This document shows, piece by piece, positions 33,364 through 46,357 of a stretch of DNA of 64,000 bases. The notes under the pieces were generated by a model. The model worked only from the letters and a program-made list of their open reading frames with translations, was not told the origin of the DNA and ran no database searches. Position 1 is the stretch's first letter; every line of letters begins with the position of its first letter. This DNA comes from Conus ventricosus (lineage: Eukaryota; Mollusca; Gastropoda; Neogastropoda; Conidae), in assembly GCA_018398815.1 (NCBI GenBank), contig CM031612.1, forward strand, positions 6,247,575-6,311,574. Reading direction: 5' to 3'. The translations under genes were made by a program, and so were the position numbers.

Positions 33364-34072
33364 CTGGAACAACCTCACAACTTGTGGGCTGGTCGGGGAT
33401 CATTTGGAACCTCCCTTTCAACATGTCGAAACGTGGAAACATTTTGTTGTTGCGTTGCACTGAAGATCTCGTTAGCCTGATCAAACCGTTTACTCCTTAA
33501 AAGTCATGCCCCAAATAAAGCGTAGAAAGGTGTTCATAATTTGATGGGAAAAAAAAAAAAAAAAAAAAAAACGAAAAAAACCACCACCACCAACAAAAAA
33601 CGAAGGTAGTTCATGATCTTGCAGAAATGTGATGTCTTAAATACGAACGTAGTTCGTTATCTCGCAGAAATGAGATGTCTTCTTTGTGATATCTTTGAAA
33701 AACTCGAGCCTAGTCTTGGGGGGAGGGGGGGGGGGAGGAGACATTTCTCACATGTAAAGTAACAGCCGTTGGTTGGCTCAAGAGAGGCCTTAAAAGGGAA
33801 GCTTGGAGATCCGGGGTACAGGTGAAACTTCAGAATAAAGACGGTCCAAAACTATGCTCGATTCACTCCTCTGGGACACCTTTTCCCTGACATATTCATG
33901 TCTGTCTGTACAGGATTTACCTCCGTCCAAAAGGCTTTCTCCCCATGAAAAAAACAGGTTTTAAAACGATGTCTGAAAATCGTGAAAGAGAGGGTTCTTC
34001 TGTATTGAAATGAATAATCCTTTCCACTCCTCAACTTATGTGGGGTAGGGGGGGAGGGAGGGAGGGAGGCAG
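33364..34072. other. Single-copy sequence with poly-A
   Basis: Holds a poly-A run (33549-33570) followed by CCACCACCACC, a short duplicated phrase (ACGAACGTAGTTC...CAGAAATG...ATGTCTT near 33600-33685) and a G run near 33718-33735. The poly-A may be a retroposon tail, but no body was recognised. Confidence 0.4.
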
Positions 34073-34078
34073 AGAGAG

Positions 34079-34124
<46 letters not shown>

Positions 34125-34199
34125 AAATACAAGTAATTTTATATAAAAAAAGAGGGAGACTAACGATTGATTTCATCAAGAGAGAGAGACAGACAGAAA

Positions 34200-34236
<37 letters not shown>

Positions 34237-34245
34237 GTGGGGATG
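34073..34245. repeat. (GA)n repeats
   Basis: GA runs at 34082-34124 and 34178-34236 with a short unique spacer. Confidence 0.9.
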
Positions 34246-34849
34246 GGGAGGGGGGGATCAGAAGTGGAAGACTGAGCTGGGAATGGGAGGTGACAAAAGA
34301 GCCCAGAACATGTTGTTGTTGTTGTGTTGTTGTTTCTGAACAGATTATGAAGTCTTGGGCTGATTACCGTTTTGTCCACAGCAGAAGAGGGGGCGATGCT
34401 ATCGTTGTCGCTGCAAGCTTCGCTGCTCAGTCCGTTCACAGCAAGGGTGGTGGGGGTAGTAGTGGTTGTGGTGGTGGGGGTTGTGGTGGTGGACGCTGGG
34501 GCAAACCGCTTTTTTTTTATTTTTACAAATTCCTGCAAGAAAGAGAATGATGGTGAAAAGGTGGCTTCACTAATGTGGCAGTGACATCAGGATGAAGGCA
34601 TCAATCAGGCAGGCACGTCAAACAACAGATACATGACAAGTGCGTGCCAACACACGCCACAGAAAAGGGGTATGTTTGAAGGAATATGGATCTTGTGAAA
34701 TCGAGGCATTTATAAAATCGGTTCAAAAACGCTTTTGGTACGAAGACTGAGTGAAAGCACGCAAAAGCAAACACACCGACAGCTTTCACTGCGCAACATT
34801 TCACCACTATGTACATGTCACCGTCCACACGCGCGCGCATGCACACAAG

Positions 34850-34852
<3 letters not shown>
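34246..34852. other. Unclassified sequence with TTG and GGT repeats
   Basis: Short TTG repeats (34313-34335) and GTGGTGG repeats (34446-34495). No gene recognised. Confidence 0.4.
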
Positions 34853-34918
<66 letters not shown>

Positions 34919-34937
34919 CTCGCGCGTATCTCACAAG

Positions 34938-34984
<47 letters not shown>

Positions 34985-35029
34985 TCCGACAGTCTGTTCT
35001 GCAGAAATGAACAGTAGACCCGGGGGTGT

Positions 35030-35070
<41 letters not shown>

Positions 35071-35080
35071 GGGGGTGGTA
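34853..35080. repeat. (CA)n, (GA)n and poly-G compound repeat
   Basis: CA run 34853-34915, GA run 34940-34981 and a G run of about 40 bases at 35030-35069. Confidence 0.9.
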
Positions 35081-36429
35081 AGGCGTGCTTGATATCAGCC
35101 TGGATCCGGACACGGAGCCTGCTGGCTCTATGATTATAGAGACCAGTTTGTTATCATTAAAGTTCGTACGGTGTGCCATTCTCTCCCAGACTACAGTGAA
35201 AGCCACTCCATGTGGCTGCACACCAAAATTTAATGCGCCAAGATCTTGCTGAAGGAGTCGAGTATTTATAGATTGGCGCGATCAGATGGTTTTGAGAGTT
35301 TTTTTTCATATTGTCTGAAAATTGATTCTCTTCATTTTTTGTTTCATATGGTTATCAAGGTACAAGCCAGATGATTCGAAGCAGACAGATTAAAAACAAA
35401 GGAATGGGACTATTTTTGGGAAACCGCCTGGCGCAGAGATAGGGTCACGGGTGAGTGCGAAGGCCTGAAGTGTGTGTTAACGAAGGGGGAGGTCATGCAT
35501 TTGAAGATTGCTTGCGAATTCATCGGTGAAAATCTCCCCAAACAAGGAAAAACAACTGATGCGGGTGGGGGAGGGGGGGGGGGGGGTTGTTCTTTTGATC
35601 AGTTGAACACTAAATGCTGGCTCAAATTTATGGCAGGCCTCAAAACACTGACAAAGATTCTGTAGCGTTTCAGTGCAAAATCCCAATTGTGGGGTGTGGC
35701 CTGTTGATCACCTTGTTGTTAATGGCAGGCCTCAAAACGCTGACAAAGATTCTGTAGCGTTTCAGTGCAAAATCCCAATTGTGGGTGTGGCCTGTTGATC
35801 AGCTTGTCTTCCACGCTGGAGGTACTCCTGTGCCTCTGGCCACGCCCACCTCATGGCCGGACCTCTGACACCTTCGCTTGACAAGCTTGTCATCGTGAGG
35901 GTCCCACACGGAGCAGGCGTGCTCTGTCGCTGGTTTGACAAATGCCCTGTGAGCTCTCTCCTTCACTCCGTTTGCCTTGATGGTCAGTGTGCCTGAGAAA
36001 ACCCAGGGTTCTTCTACTTGTTCTGGCGGTGTGGGTGTGGATGTGGGTGTCTCCTAAGGCATGTCAGCCGACAAGAATTGTGCCGAGATATTTGGTGGTT
36101 GATGGCGACCTTCAGAAGCGGGTGGCCGTGAAGAGCGTGTGTTTTGTTGAACGTCTTCTGCACGCTTGGTCGCTCTCCGGTGTCGGTTTCAGTTTCATCA
36201 AGGTGTCACTGCGTGCGGACTAGTCCATGTACGTTGCATCACATCCGCTACGTTTTGAGACCACACTGCACATGATTTAAAGCTGATGGATAAGTGAATT
36301 ACTGGCTAAGATGAGAGAATTTAAGAAGAGGGTCTCGTGGCTGTGACTGATGTCTGACCTACGCATTAGCCCAACGGGCTGGTCAGACCTTGAGTACCCT
36401 TCCTAACATTGGCTGTGCCGTTGTTGTCA
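35081..36429. other. Mostly single-copy sequence with one tandem duplication
   Basis: ATGGCAGGCCTCAAAACRCT and the following ~70 bases occur twice in tandem (about 35630-35722 and 35723-35812). A G run lies at 35573-35586. Otherwise unclassified, no gene recognised. Confidence 0.45.
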
Positions 36430-36580
36430 TAGTCTGTGTGTGTTCATGTGTGTGTGTGCGTGTATGGGCACTGGCCAGTGTGTGTGCGTGCGCGCGCGTG
36501 TGTGTGTGCGCGTGTGTGAGCGCGTGTGTGTGTGCGCGCGTGTGTGTGTGCGGCGCGCGAGCGCGCGTGTGTGTGTGATG
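36430..36580. repeat. GT/GC microsatellite
   Basis: GTGTGTGC and CGCGCG alternating purine-pyrimidine sequence, potentially Z-forming. Confidence 0.85.
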
Positions 36581-37367
<787 letters not shown>

Positions 37368-37575
37368 GGCATGGCTAGACATTTACTTCAATGGCCATTA
37401 GAATCTCCTCAACATGGGCATGGCTAGGCATTTACTTCAATCGCCATTAGAATCTCCTCAACATGGGCATGGCTAGGCATTTACTTCAATCGCCATTAGA
37501 ATCTCCTCAACATGGGCATGGCTAGGCATTTACTTCAATCGCCATTAGAATCTCCTCAACATGGCAAGGCTAGGC
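37368..37575. repeat. 49-bp minisatellite, 4 copies
   Basis: Unit GGCATGGCTAGGCATTTACT...AATCTCCTCAACATG, starting at 37368, 37417, 37466 and 37515. The first copy differs at two positions, and a decayed fifth start follows. Confidence 0.95.
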
Positions 37576-37791
37576 AACTTCTCCACTCTCAAGATCACAG
37601 CCATGTCCCAAACCCCTCTAGTCACCACCCACTGCCCTCTCCTCTCTCGCTCACACAACACCACTCAACATCACACACACACAACGACACACACACACAC
37701 CACACAACAACCGCTCACAAACACAGGGATCGTCACACACCACACGCACACACACACGCCACACGCACACTTGCACACAAACACAACACAC

Positions 37792-37845
<54 letters not shown>

Positions 37846-38696
37846 AGAGCGTGAGAGAAGAGAGAGAGAGTAAGAGAAGAGAGAGAGACTGTTGCACAGC
37901 AAGCAGGCCAGACGTCACACTACCTTTCATGCAGTCCCAGAATTTCACGCACCACCTCAACGTCATGTGCGCAGGGACCGCCACGACACACTACCCACAC
38001 AACAACACACCACACAAACACAAACAGAGAAGACGTCGAACGGAAGAACGAAGAAGGAAGCGCACTGTTACTCTTATGGTCCGTCGGTCCCCGAAAGAGT
38101 AGCCCCACAAGTGGAACACGACTTGCGCGGCCTCAAAACACGGGTAGACACGGCGGGACCACAGGCGCTCAAAATAGAGATCGCGTATTTGCACAATGTG
38201 AATTGCGCAATAGATCAGCTCCCGTCGGCTGTGTGCAGTTTCTCGTGTGTGTCAGTCACCGGCGACGTCCGGTTATCCCCAGGGTTTTTTGGTTTTGTTT
38301 TTTAATCGTTCTTTCAAGAGGAGCTGGGCGAAAGAAAAAAAAAGAGAGAGTATGAGAGGAGAGAGTAGAGAGGAGAGAAGACAGAGAGAGTCACGTCATT
38401 TTCGTCGCACCACCGATTTCAGTTCACCATTTCTGTTCTGGTGTCAGTTTGCTTATCTTATTATTGTTTATTTGCAATTAATGGACCTTGGCATTAACAA
38501 CAAACAACAACAAACAACAGCAACACGTTTCACATGCACGCATAGTTTCGGATTTATTTGTGAGTTATCTATTGCTTGCATTTGCACATGAACATTTTAG
38601 CATTACAAACACAACACACACACACACACATCATACACAACACTCACTCACACAAATACACAAACCACAAACAACACACACACACACACACACACA

Positions 38697-38744
<48 letters not shown>

Positions 38745-39000
38745 GAGAGAGAGATGAGAGAGCACAACCATGTGAATTACTGTAAGGGACCAAATTAATT
38801 GCAAGGTCACAGAATTCGGAAAATCACGTAAATCGACGTGGTGTGAGTGTTGTGTGTTGTGTGTGTGTGGTGTGGGTGTGTGGTGTGTGTGCGTGCGCGC
38901 AACACCTTCAAACAATCTAGTGTCTGTATTCAGCTTGTTTGTTCGCAATCCACCGTCTCTTCAATGTAACCAATGTGAACGTTGTCTGTGAGGGCTGGAA
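37576..39000. other. CA- and GA-rich sequence with unique islands
   Basis: CACACA-type repeats 37670-37842, GA-type 37845-37890, unique 37890-38340, GA 38335-38390, CA/GA 38615-38760 and GTGTGTGG 38840-38900. The long open frames here follow the simple repeats. Confidence 0.5.
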
Positions 39001-40445
39001 CTCGCTCGAAACCAGAAGGCATTGGAAGAGCCTCTTACTCCGCAAATGTCGTCACTTGCTGCCCCTGCTCTGTAAATTTGTCACTTCTGCCTCTGCCCTA
39101 TAATGTCCTAATGCTCACTTGGGCCCTCCTGTAAAGGTCACACTTGTGCCCTGCTGTCAAATTGTCCCTTGCTGCCCTCTGCTCTGTAAAGTTCGTCACT
39201 TGCTGCCCCCTGCTCGTAAAGTCGTCACTTGCTGCCCCCTTCTTAATTTTATTTCTGCCCTTTTGTAAATGTCGCACTTGCTCCCCTCTTGTAAATGCGT
39301 CCTGCTGCCCCCTGCTCTGTAAGTTCGTCACTTGCTGCCCCCTGCTCTGAAAGTTCGTCACTTGCTGCCCCTGCTCTGTAAAGTTCGTCACTTGCTGCCC
39401 CTGCTCTGTAAAGTCGTCACTTGTCCGCCCCTGCTCTGTAAATGCGTCACTTGGCTCGTCTGCTCTTTAAATGTCGTCACTTGCCTCCCCTTGCACACTT
39501 GTCATGTGTCCTTCGCCTGTAATTTCGACAGGTGTGGCTTTCTCTGGTAATTTGTGAGTGCGGCTTCTAGTGTAAAGTTTCGTCATGTAACTTTCTGCTG
39601 TGAGTTCAGTCGAAGTTCGCAGTGTAAATTTTGTCAGGTGGCCTTCTGCACTGTAAAGTTTGTCAGGAAGCCCTCTGCTCTGTAAAGTTCGCAAGTGAAG
39701 CCTTCTGCTCTGTAAAGTTCGTCAGTCGGCCTTCGCCCTCTGTAAAGTTCGTCAGGTGAGGCCTTCTACTCTGTAAAGTTTGTCGGTGCGGTCATTCTGC
39801 TCTGGTAAAGTTCGTCAGTGAGGCTTTCTGCCTCTGTAAAGTTCGTCAGGGGAGGCCTTCTACTCTGTAAATTTGTCAGGTGAGGCCTTATTTGTTTAGT
39901 AGTCATGTGAGGCCTTCTGCTCTGTAAATAGTGTCAGGAGGCCTTCTACTCTGTAAAGTTTGTCAGGTGAGGCCTTCTACTCTGTAAAGTTGTCAGGTGA
40001 GGCCTTCTCTTGTAAAGTTGTCAGGTGAGGCCTTCTCTCTGTAAAGTTGTCAGGTGAGGCCTTCTCTCTGTAAAGTGTAGGTGAGGCTTCTCTCTGTAAA
40101 GTCGTCAGGTGAGGCCTTCTGTATTTAGTGTCAGGTGAGCTTTCTGCACTGTAAGTTCGTCAGGTGAGGCTTTCTGCACTGAAATTCGTCAGGTGAGGCT
40201 TTCTGCACTGTAAAGTTCGTCAGGTGAGGCCTCTGCACTGTAAAGTTCGTCAGGTAGGGCTTCTGCACTGTAAATTTCGTCAGGTGAGGCTTTCTGCACT
40301 GTAAAGTTCTTCAGGTGGCCCTCCGTAAGTCGTCAGAGTCGGCTTCTGCACTGTAAATCGTCAGGTGGGCTTTCTGCACTGTAAAGTCCGTCAGGTGCGG
40401 CCTTCTGCACTGTAAAGTTCGTCATGGTGCGGCCTTCTGCACTGT
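39001..40445. repeat. ~31-bp satellite array, two subfamilies
   Basis: All units share CTGTAAAGTTCGTCA. From about 39040 to 39500 they continue with CTTGCTGCCCCCTGCT, and from about 39540 to 40445 with GGTGAGGCCTTCTGCA. Around 45 copies in total, many with single-base indels that may be sequencing errors. Confidence 0.9.
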
Positions 40446-42170
40446 GTAATCGCTTCGCAAAAGGGGGTTGGTGGGCGTGATTGGTAGTGTCAGTGGTGGC
40501 TTATGGGTGTTGGTAGTGTGAAGTGTGGTGGTTTGGTGTGTGTGTCGAGGGGTGGTGGTGATGGTGGTGGTAGTGGTGTGTTGGGGTAGTGGTGGTTGGT
40601 GGTGGTTGGGGTGGTTGTGGTATGGTGGTGGTAGTGTAGTGGTGGTAGTGGGGAGTGGTGGGTGTGGTGGGGGGATCGTGTAGTGTGTATGTTGTGTTGG
40701 TGGTAGGAGTAAGTGTAGTGGCGGTGGTTGGTATCGGTGGTGGTTGGTGGTAATGGTGTGGTTGTGGTGAGGAGTTGTGGTTGGATGGTTGTGTTGGTTT
40801 GTGTGGTGGTTTGTGGTTTTGTAGTGGGGGTGGATTAATCCGTCTTGTTTTATTGTGGTGTTGGTGTTGATGGTTTTGTAGTGGGGGTGGGTAGTGTGGT
40901 GTTTTGATGGTGGGTTGGTGGTGGGGGTAGTGGTGGGTGTGTGTTGGGGGTGGAGTAGGGGTAGGTGGTGTGGTGGTAGTGGTGTGGGGACGTGTGGTGG
41001 TTTGGTCGTAGTGGGTGTGAGTGTGGTGTTGGTTAGTGGCTTTTGAGTGGGGTTGTTTGGTATGGTGGGTTGTGTATGTTTGTTTTGTTGTGAGTTGGTA
41101 TGGTGGTGGTTGTGTTGTGAGATTGTGTGGTGGTGTATGTTGTGTGGTTTGTGGGTTTTTGTTTGGTGGGTGGTAGAGTGTTTGGTTGTGGCTTTCTGGG
41201 TTGGTGTTGTTTTGGTGTTGGTTGGGTGGTGTAATGGGGTAGTGGAGTTGGTTTGATGGTGGGTTTGTGTCTGGTTGATGTGGGGTTATATGTAGGGGGT
41301 AGGTGGTATGTGGTGGTTGGGTTGGTTATTGGTGGTAGTGGTGGTTGTTGGTAGGGTTGGGTGGTGGTTAGTGGGGTGGGTTTGGGGGTACTGGATGGTG
41401 GTGGGTTTGGGGAGGGAGTGGGGTAGGGTGGTAGGGTGTTTATGGTAGTGTCGTGGTTGGTTGGAGGTGTTGGTGGGTAGTGGGGGGGTATGGGTGGTGT
41501 AGGGTTGTGTGGTGGGGGTGGGGGTGGGGGGTTGGGTAGTGGTGGGTGGGGAGGGGGGTTGGTGGGGTGGGTGTGGGGTGGTGTGTTGTGAAGTGGGGGG
41601 GAGGTGGTTGGGTGGTGATGTGGGGTGGTGAGTAGGAGTTTTTGGGGGTAGGGAAAGGGGTTGTGAGGGGGTGGTGGGGTGGTGAAATGTGGGGGGTGGT
41701 GGTTGGTATGTGTAGTGGTATATGGGTATGGTTGGGGGAGTTGGGTGTGGTGATGGTTTAGTGTGGGGTTGGTTGTAGGGGAGTTGGGGTTGTTTATTTG
41801 GGGAGGAGGGTGTGTTGGCCCGGGGTTGATGTGGTAGTGGTGGTGGGAGGGGGGGTAGCGGTGGTAGTTAGGGTGGAAGTTAAAAAAGTGGGAGTAGGGT
41901 GGTAGGGTGTGGTGAATGGTGGAGGGGTAGTGGGGTTAAAATGGGGGTGTGGTGAGTTGGATGGGTTTGGGTGGTTGAGAAGGGTTGTTAGGTGAATAGT
42001 GGCGGATGGATGAGGGTAGTGGGTGATGATTGCCCGAGATGTGTTTAAGGTGAGGATTGAGGGTGGTGAGTTGGTTTCGGAAGCTTTAAGGATGGTGGAT
42101 TGGGGAGTTGGTGGTAGTTGGGGACGTGCAAGTTAATGGAGGGGGAGGGTGGTAAGGAGGTGGGGGGGGG
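40446..42170. repeat. G/T-rich, cytosine-depleted low-complexity tract
   Basis: About 1.7 kb of GGTGGT/GTGGTAGTGG-like sequence with almost no C on this strand and few A. Clear periodicity is lost, but the GGT/GTGG theme continues throughout. Both edges are abrupt. Confidence 0.85.
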
Positions 42171-43254
42171 AGGATGCTGTTGGGTCCTGCACTCCGCCCA
42201 TGGGGCCTCGGTTCTCCCGGGCGGCCAGTCTTACCCGCACCCCGCAGGATGGCGAGGTACCCGCTTCGCACACCCTTTCCCCCCCTCCTCACTGGAGACA
42301 CGGGTAGGCAAAATTTGGGACACCCTTGCCCTCCACGACCTGACACCGTATTCTGGTCCCACTCCCTCCACCTCTTCCTCCCTCTGCGCCCCGCACCCCT
42401 GGACCCAGTTTCCAACTACCTGCCTTTGGAATTGGCGTAGGCTTATCTCACCTCTCCCTCCTCCCTCTTGCCCTCCTGCCGGTGCTCGATGACTGATTCC
42501 CGCTTGCCGTCATCTCCTTCACCGGGACCGCGCGTTGCAGTGGGCTTGCCGGTTGCCCTGAGGAATCGTGACTCCTGGTCCTCCTCAGGTAGTTGAGAAA
42601 ATGCCAGACTTCCGGTGATCTGCTCTTGATGTGGGATGAGGACAGGTTTCCTTTGGATACCTCGCATCGACCTATGCATCATCTGCACAACGCCTTATCA
42701 CCAGCACGATCTCATGAATTTTCTCTAATACACGTCTAAAATTGTAGGTCAATTTTCCAACGGTGAGCCTTTTCTCCTCCTTTTCATTTGTTAAAAATAT
42801 GTCGGAAGCCCAGTACCGCATGTTATCCGTTTTAGGTTGCCTCCTTTGTCGGCATAGGTGAGGTCTTCCGGCCCAGACGCGGCGTGCTCGTCGTGTGTTG
42901 TGTTCTGTGTGTGTTGTGTGTGTGTTTGGAGTGGCAGTCGCGTGCGTGGTTGTGTGTAACCTCACCATTGTTGTGCTCCCATGTGCTAACCACCTATATT
43001 TGGGCCATTTGCAATAGTTATCATTAATCACACTCATTCGATTAATCACCTCAATGATTGTAGGCCCTACTATGCAAAGATCTTGTTTGTATCGTGGGAT
43101 TAGATATCTCCACTTAGAATTCTTAACTTGTATCTTCTTCTTCGGAACTACTGCAAACTCTCCATTGCGCGTTCAAGCCTCACCATGGAAGTCCCTTTGA
43201 TAGTAGTTGACTTCTTCGACCGTTTGACCCACTTGAATGCACACCTCCCCGAGC
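42171..43254. other. Unclassified, C/T-rich then mixed sequence
   Basis: Composition switches from G/T to C-rich at 42171. Proline-rich frames of 80-124 codons to about 42490 are composition-driven. The remainder is single copy, with no gene recognised. Confidence 0.4.
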
Positions 43255-43615
43255 CGCCTGCGCTTTGAAAATTTTGTCCTGGGGTTTCCTTGGGGTTTTC
43301 CGCTGGGTGTGGGGGCCCCCAAATTCTGGTTTTTCCCCAAGGGTCTTTTAAAACCCTTTTAAAATTTTTAAACTTTCCACCGAAACAAAATAAGGGGGAT
43401 TTAGCACTTTAACCCAGCAGTTTGACCCCCCCACACCCGGGGAATGGCCCCCGCCTGGTTTTGTGGCCCCCAAGAAAAAATTTTTCCCCCCAAAAACCCC
43501 CTTGGAAATTTCCCTTAATCCCTTTGGTTTTTCCGGAGCCACAAGGCCAAAACCTTTTCCCACCTTTAAAGGGGGCCCATTGGGGGAATAGGAAAAAAAC
43601 CCTCCTTTGTTGAAA
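43255..43615. other. Second short block of inflated homopolymers
   Basis: Runs of 3-8 identical bases in succession (GGGGTTTCC, TTTTAAAACCC, GGGGGCCCCC), unlike both flanks and exactly like the texture of 8.34-20.3 kb. Probably poorly called bases. Confidence 0.65.
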
Positions 43616-43682
43616 TGGTGTGCTGTGTTTGTCGTGTGTGTGTTGTGTGTGTGTGGTGTGTTACGTGCGTTGGTGTGTGTAC

Positions 43683-43713
<31 letters not shown>

Positions 43714-44157
43714 CTGCGTGTGTGTGTGTGTGTGTGTGTGAGAGCGCGCGCGCTCGTGCGAGCGCGTGCGTGTGTGTATACCAGTGTGTGTGTGTGTTGT
43801 GACGATTTCACAGATACACCTCACTGATTGCCAGCATATCATGCTGCACAAACGCACTTGGATTTACCACCCAGTCTTTGAATATTCTGCTTTTTGTACT
43901 AAATACGTCAACCTGAATTTAGTACAGATTTTTTTTAAACGGGTGAGCTCTTTGTTCTTAGACTGTGGTCAAAGGTTTATAAAAAGAAAATGACCCACCA
44001 TCGCCGCCGTCACCATCACGACCACCCCCAATGTTGAGCCGGTTTAGACGCAGCTGTGACCTTCCTATGTGACCGCGCATGAAGGTTGAGGTCATTCCGC
44101 CCGAGAGCGGGTGCGTGCGTGCGTGCGTGCGTGCGTGCTGCGTGCGTGCGTGCGTGC

Positions 44158-44204
<47 letters not shown>

Positions 44205-44250
44205 GTGTGCGCGTGCGTGCGTGCGTGTGTGGTGTGTGTGTAAACAGCAG
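43616..44250. repeat. GT/GC and CGTG microsatellites with unique centre
   Basis: GT/GC repeats 43616-43800, unique 43801-44100, CGTG and GT repeats 44105-44240. Confidence 0.8.
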
Positions 44251-44753
44251 ATTCATCTGTGTGTTCTCTCCACTGTCGTCATAACGATCGCCGTTATGAT
44301 TTATCATTTACGCACTTCGTTATCATTATAATCAACCCGTGTCATTCGAATTAATCACAGCAGAGATTGGACTCCTACTAGCCGCGGAGAAATTGGCGCA
44401 GGTCTGTTGTGTCCGCGGATTTAGTATCATTATCACTTATTAATCAGTGGCAGTAATCTTCTTGTTGGTAAATTATCAATTGCATGCGCCATTGGTGTGT
44501 GTTGTCAAGGGAGCCAATCAACGACTGGCAAGTGGCTTTTTGCAGTCACATTTATTTCTGGCCCGTGATTCAGCTTGTTAATATGTTGGACTGACCTTGC
44601 TTGTGCAAGTCTTGCAGCCAAACGGAATTTTCCGATTTTAGTCATAATCTGTCTGTGGCGCGTCGGAAGTTGTTCTATTCAATGTGTTGCTTAATTTGTT
44701 GATTGCCTCTCTCTCCCTCTCCCTCTCTCTGTCTGTCTGTCTCTCTCCCCGTC

Positions 44754-44786
<33 letters not shown>

Positions 44787-44888
44787 AGCTCTCTCTAACA
44801 GGAACGAATTATGATGGGAATGGAAGTTCTGGGAACCCGAAACACTCGACCCAGTTTTTCGTCGTAATCCATAGACGACTGATATATT
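44251..44888. other. Unclassified AT-rich sequence
   Basis: Includes CT and CTGT repeats at 44707-44798. No gene recognised. Confidence 0.4.
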
Positions 44889-45640
44889 CGCCATGTTCAA
44901 AACCACACTCGCTTTCTCCCTCTTGTGTTCGCCGCATCCAGAACCTCTCTCATTCTCCCTCTTGTGTTCGCCGCATCCAAAACCTCGTTTCTTCTTCTTG
45001 TTCGCCGCCTCCAGAACCTCTCATTTCTCCCTCTTGTGTTCGCCGCCTCCAGAACCTCTCATTTCACCCTCTTGTGTTCGCCGCCTCCAGAACCTCTCAT
45101 TTCTCCCTCTTGTGTTCGCCGCCCCCAGAACCTCTCTCATTTCTCCCTCTTGTGTTCGCCGCCTCCAGAACCACTCTCATTCTCCCTCTTGTGTTCGCGC
45201 CTCCAGAACCTCTCTCATTCTCCCTCTTGTGTTCGCCGCATCCAGAACCTCTCTTTCTCCCTCTTGTGTTCGCCGCATCCAAAACCTCGTTTCTTCTTCT
45301 TGTGTTCGCCATATTCAAAACCACACTCGCTTTCTCCCTCTTGTGTTCGCCGCGTCCAGAACCTCTCATTTCTCCTTGTGTTCGCCTTATTCAGAACCTC
45401 TCTCATTTCTCCCTCTTCAGTTCGCCGCAGCCAGAACCTCTCTCATTCTGCCTCTTGTGTTCGCCGCATCCAAAACCTCGTTTCTTCCTCTTGTGTTCGC
45501 CGCATCCAGAACCTCTCTCACTTCTTGTGTTCGCCGCATCCAAAACTTCTCTCATTTCTCCCTCTTGTGTTTCGCCGCATCCAGAACCTATCTCATTTCT
45601 TCCTCCTGTGTTCGCCGCATCCAAAACCACTCACGTTTTT
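44889..45640. repeat. ~36-39-bp minisatellite, ~20 copies
   Basis: Unit CATTTCTCCCTCTTGTGTTC followed by GCCGCATCCAGAACCTCTCT. It is pyrimidine-rich, mostly without stop codons in any plus-strand frame, so long frames (up to 292 codons starting at 44893) overlap. Repeating SLLCSPHPEP or SCVRRIQNLS translations are not evidence of a gene. Confidence 0.9.
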
Positions 45641-46023
45641 TGTCTTTTCGCACCACTGCCCTTCTCACGAAGTTGCCCACTGTTATGTATGGATTCGCCT
45701 GTGTTATGCTGCTGCTGCTGCTGATTGCAACTATTATTAAGAGTAATTGTATAGCGCCTAACCTAGTTTAGAGACCAGGCTCTATGCACTTACAACGGAC
45801 ACTCGTTTACACACTGGCTGCCTACCTGGGTGGAGCTGCCTGCAGAGCTGCCTGCTTGGCGCTGTTGACGTTCAGTCGTTGTCTGCGTCATTCTGTCCGT
45901 CCGTCCGTCAGTTGTTCATTCATGTTTCCTTCTTTTCAGTGCATGCTATGTGTAGGCGTGTCATCCATACCAACGGCCGAGCTGGACTTTTTTTTTAATA
46001 ATTTTTTTTAAAAACATAAGTCA
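45641..46023. other. Unclassified sequence
   Basis: Contains CTGCTGCTGCTGCTG near 45708-45723 and a TTGTATAGCGCCTAACCTAG stretch of a kind often seen in dispersed mollusc repeats. No gene recognised. Confidence 0.4.
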
Positions 46024-46205
46024 GTGATGGGATTTGACGTGTGTGCAAGTTGTTATGCATACGTTCACACATGGAACCTCGGTTTATAGTCTCATTCGAA
46101 AAGACTTTTGGGAAACGGCCCAGCTAAGACTCCAACCCGCAACCCACGATCACAAGGATCTCGAGTCCGGCGCTCTACCAACTGAGCTATTGCTTGTTGC
46201 CCCCC
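46024..46205 (-). mobile_element. tRNA-derived SINE
   Basis: On the minus strand the head reads AATAGCTCAGTTGGTAGAGC then GCCGGACTCG, a tRNA 5' half with RNA polymerase III box A (TAGCTCAGTTGG). It is followed by GATCGTGGGTTGCGGGTTGG, where box B should be GGTTCGANTCC but is degenerate. The body continues with TTTCCCAAAAGTCTTTTCGA and GAGACTATAAACCGAGG, the conserved middle I associate with widespread mollusc SINEs, and decays near 46030. It lies next to a poly-C run (46201-46216). Confidence 0.75.
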
Positions 46206-46357
46206 CCCCCCCCCCCACCCCTCTCCCTCCGTCCGTCACCATTTCATGGCTGCATGGGACGCCATGTAGGTTAAAGACAATTACATATCCAAATGATTTT
46301 AGAATTAACAAGCACATAAACTATCAAACAACCGATTAGAAGATGCACATTGTTTAT
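46206..46357. other. Poly-C run and unclassified sequence
   Basis: C run at the SINE head, then AT-rich single-copy sequence. Confidence 0.4.

Noticed and set aside
42118..42492. Proline-rich 124-codon frame as a gene
   Set aside because: Composition-driven in a C/T-rich stretch, with a competing open frame on the same strand and another on the opposite strand.
44893..45771. 292-codon open frame starting with MFKTTLAF
   Set aside because: The whole frame is a minisatellite that is open in three registers, so openness is explained by the unit.
46130..46205. Functional tRNA gene on the minus strand
   Set aside because: Box A is good, but box B is degenerate, no acceptor stem can be paired, and the sequence continues into a SINE body.
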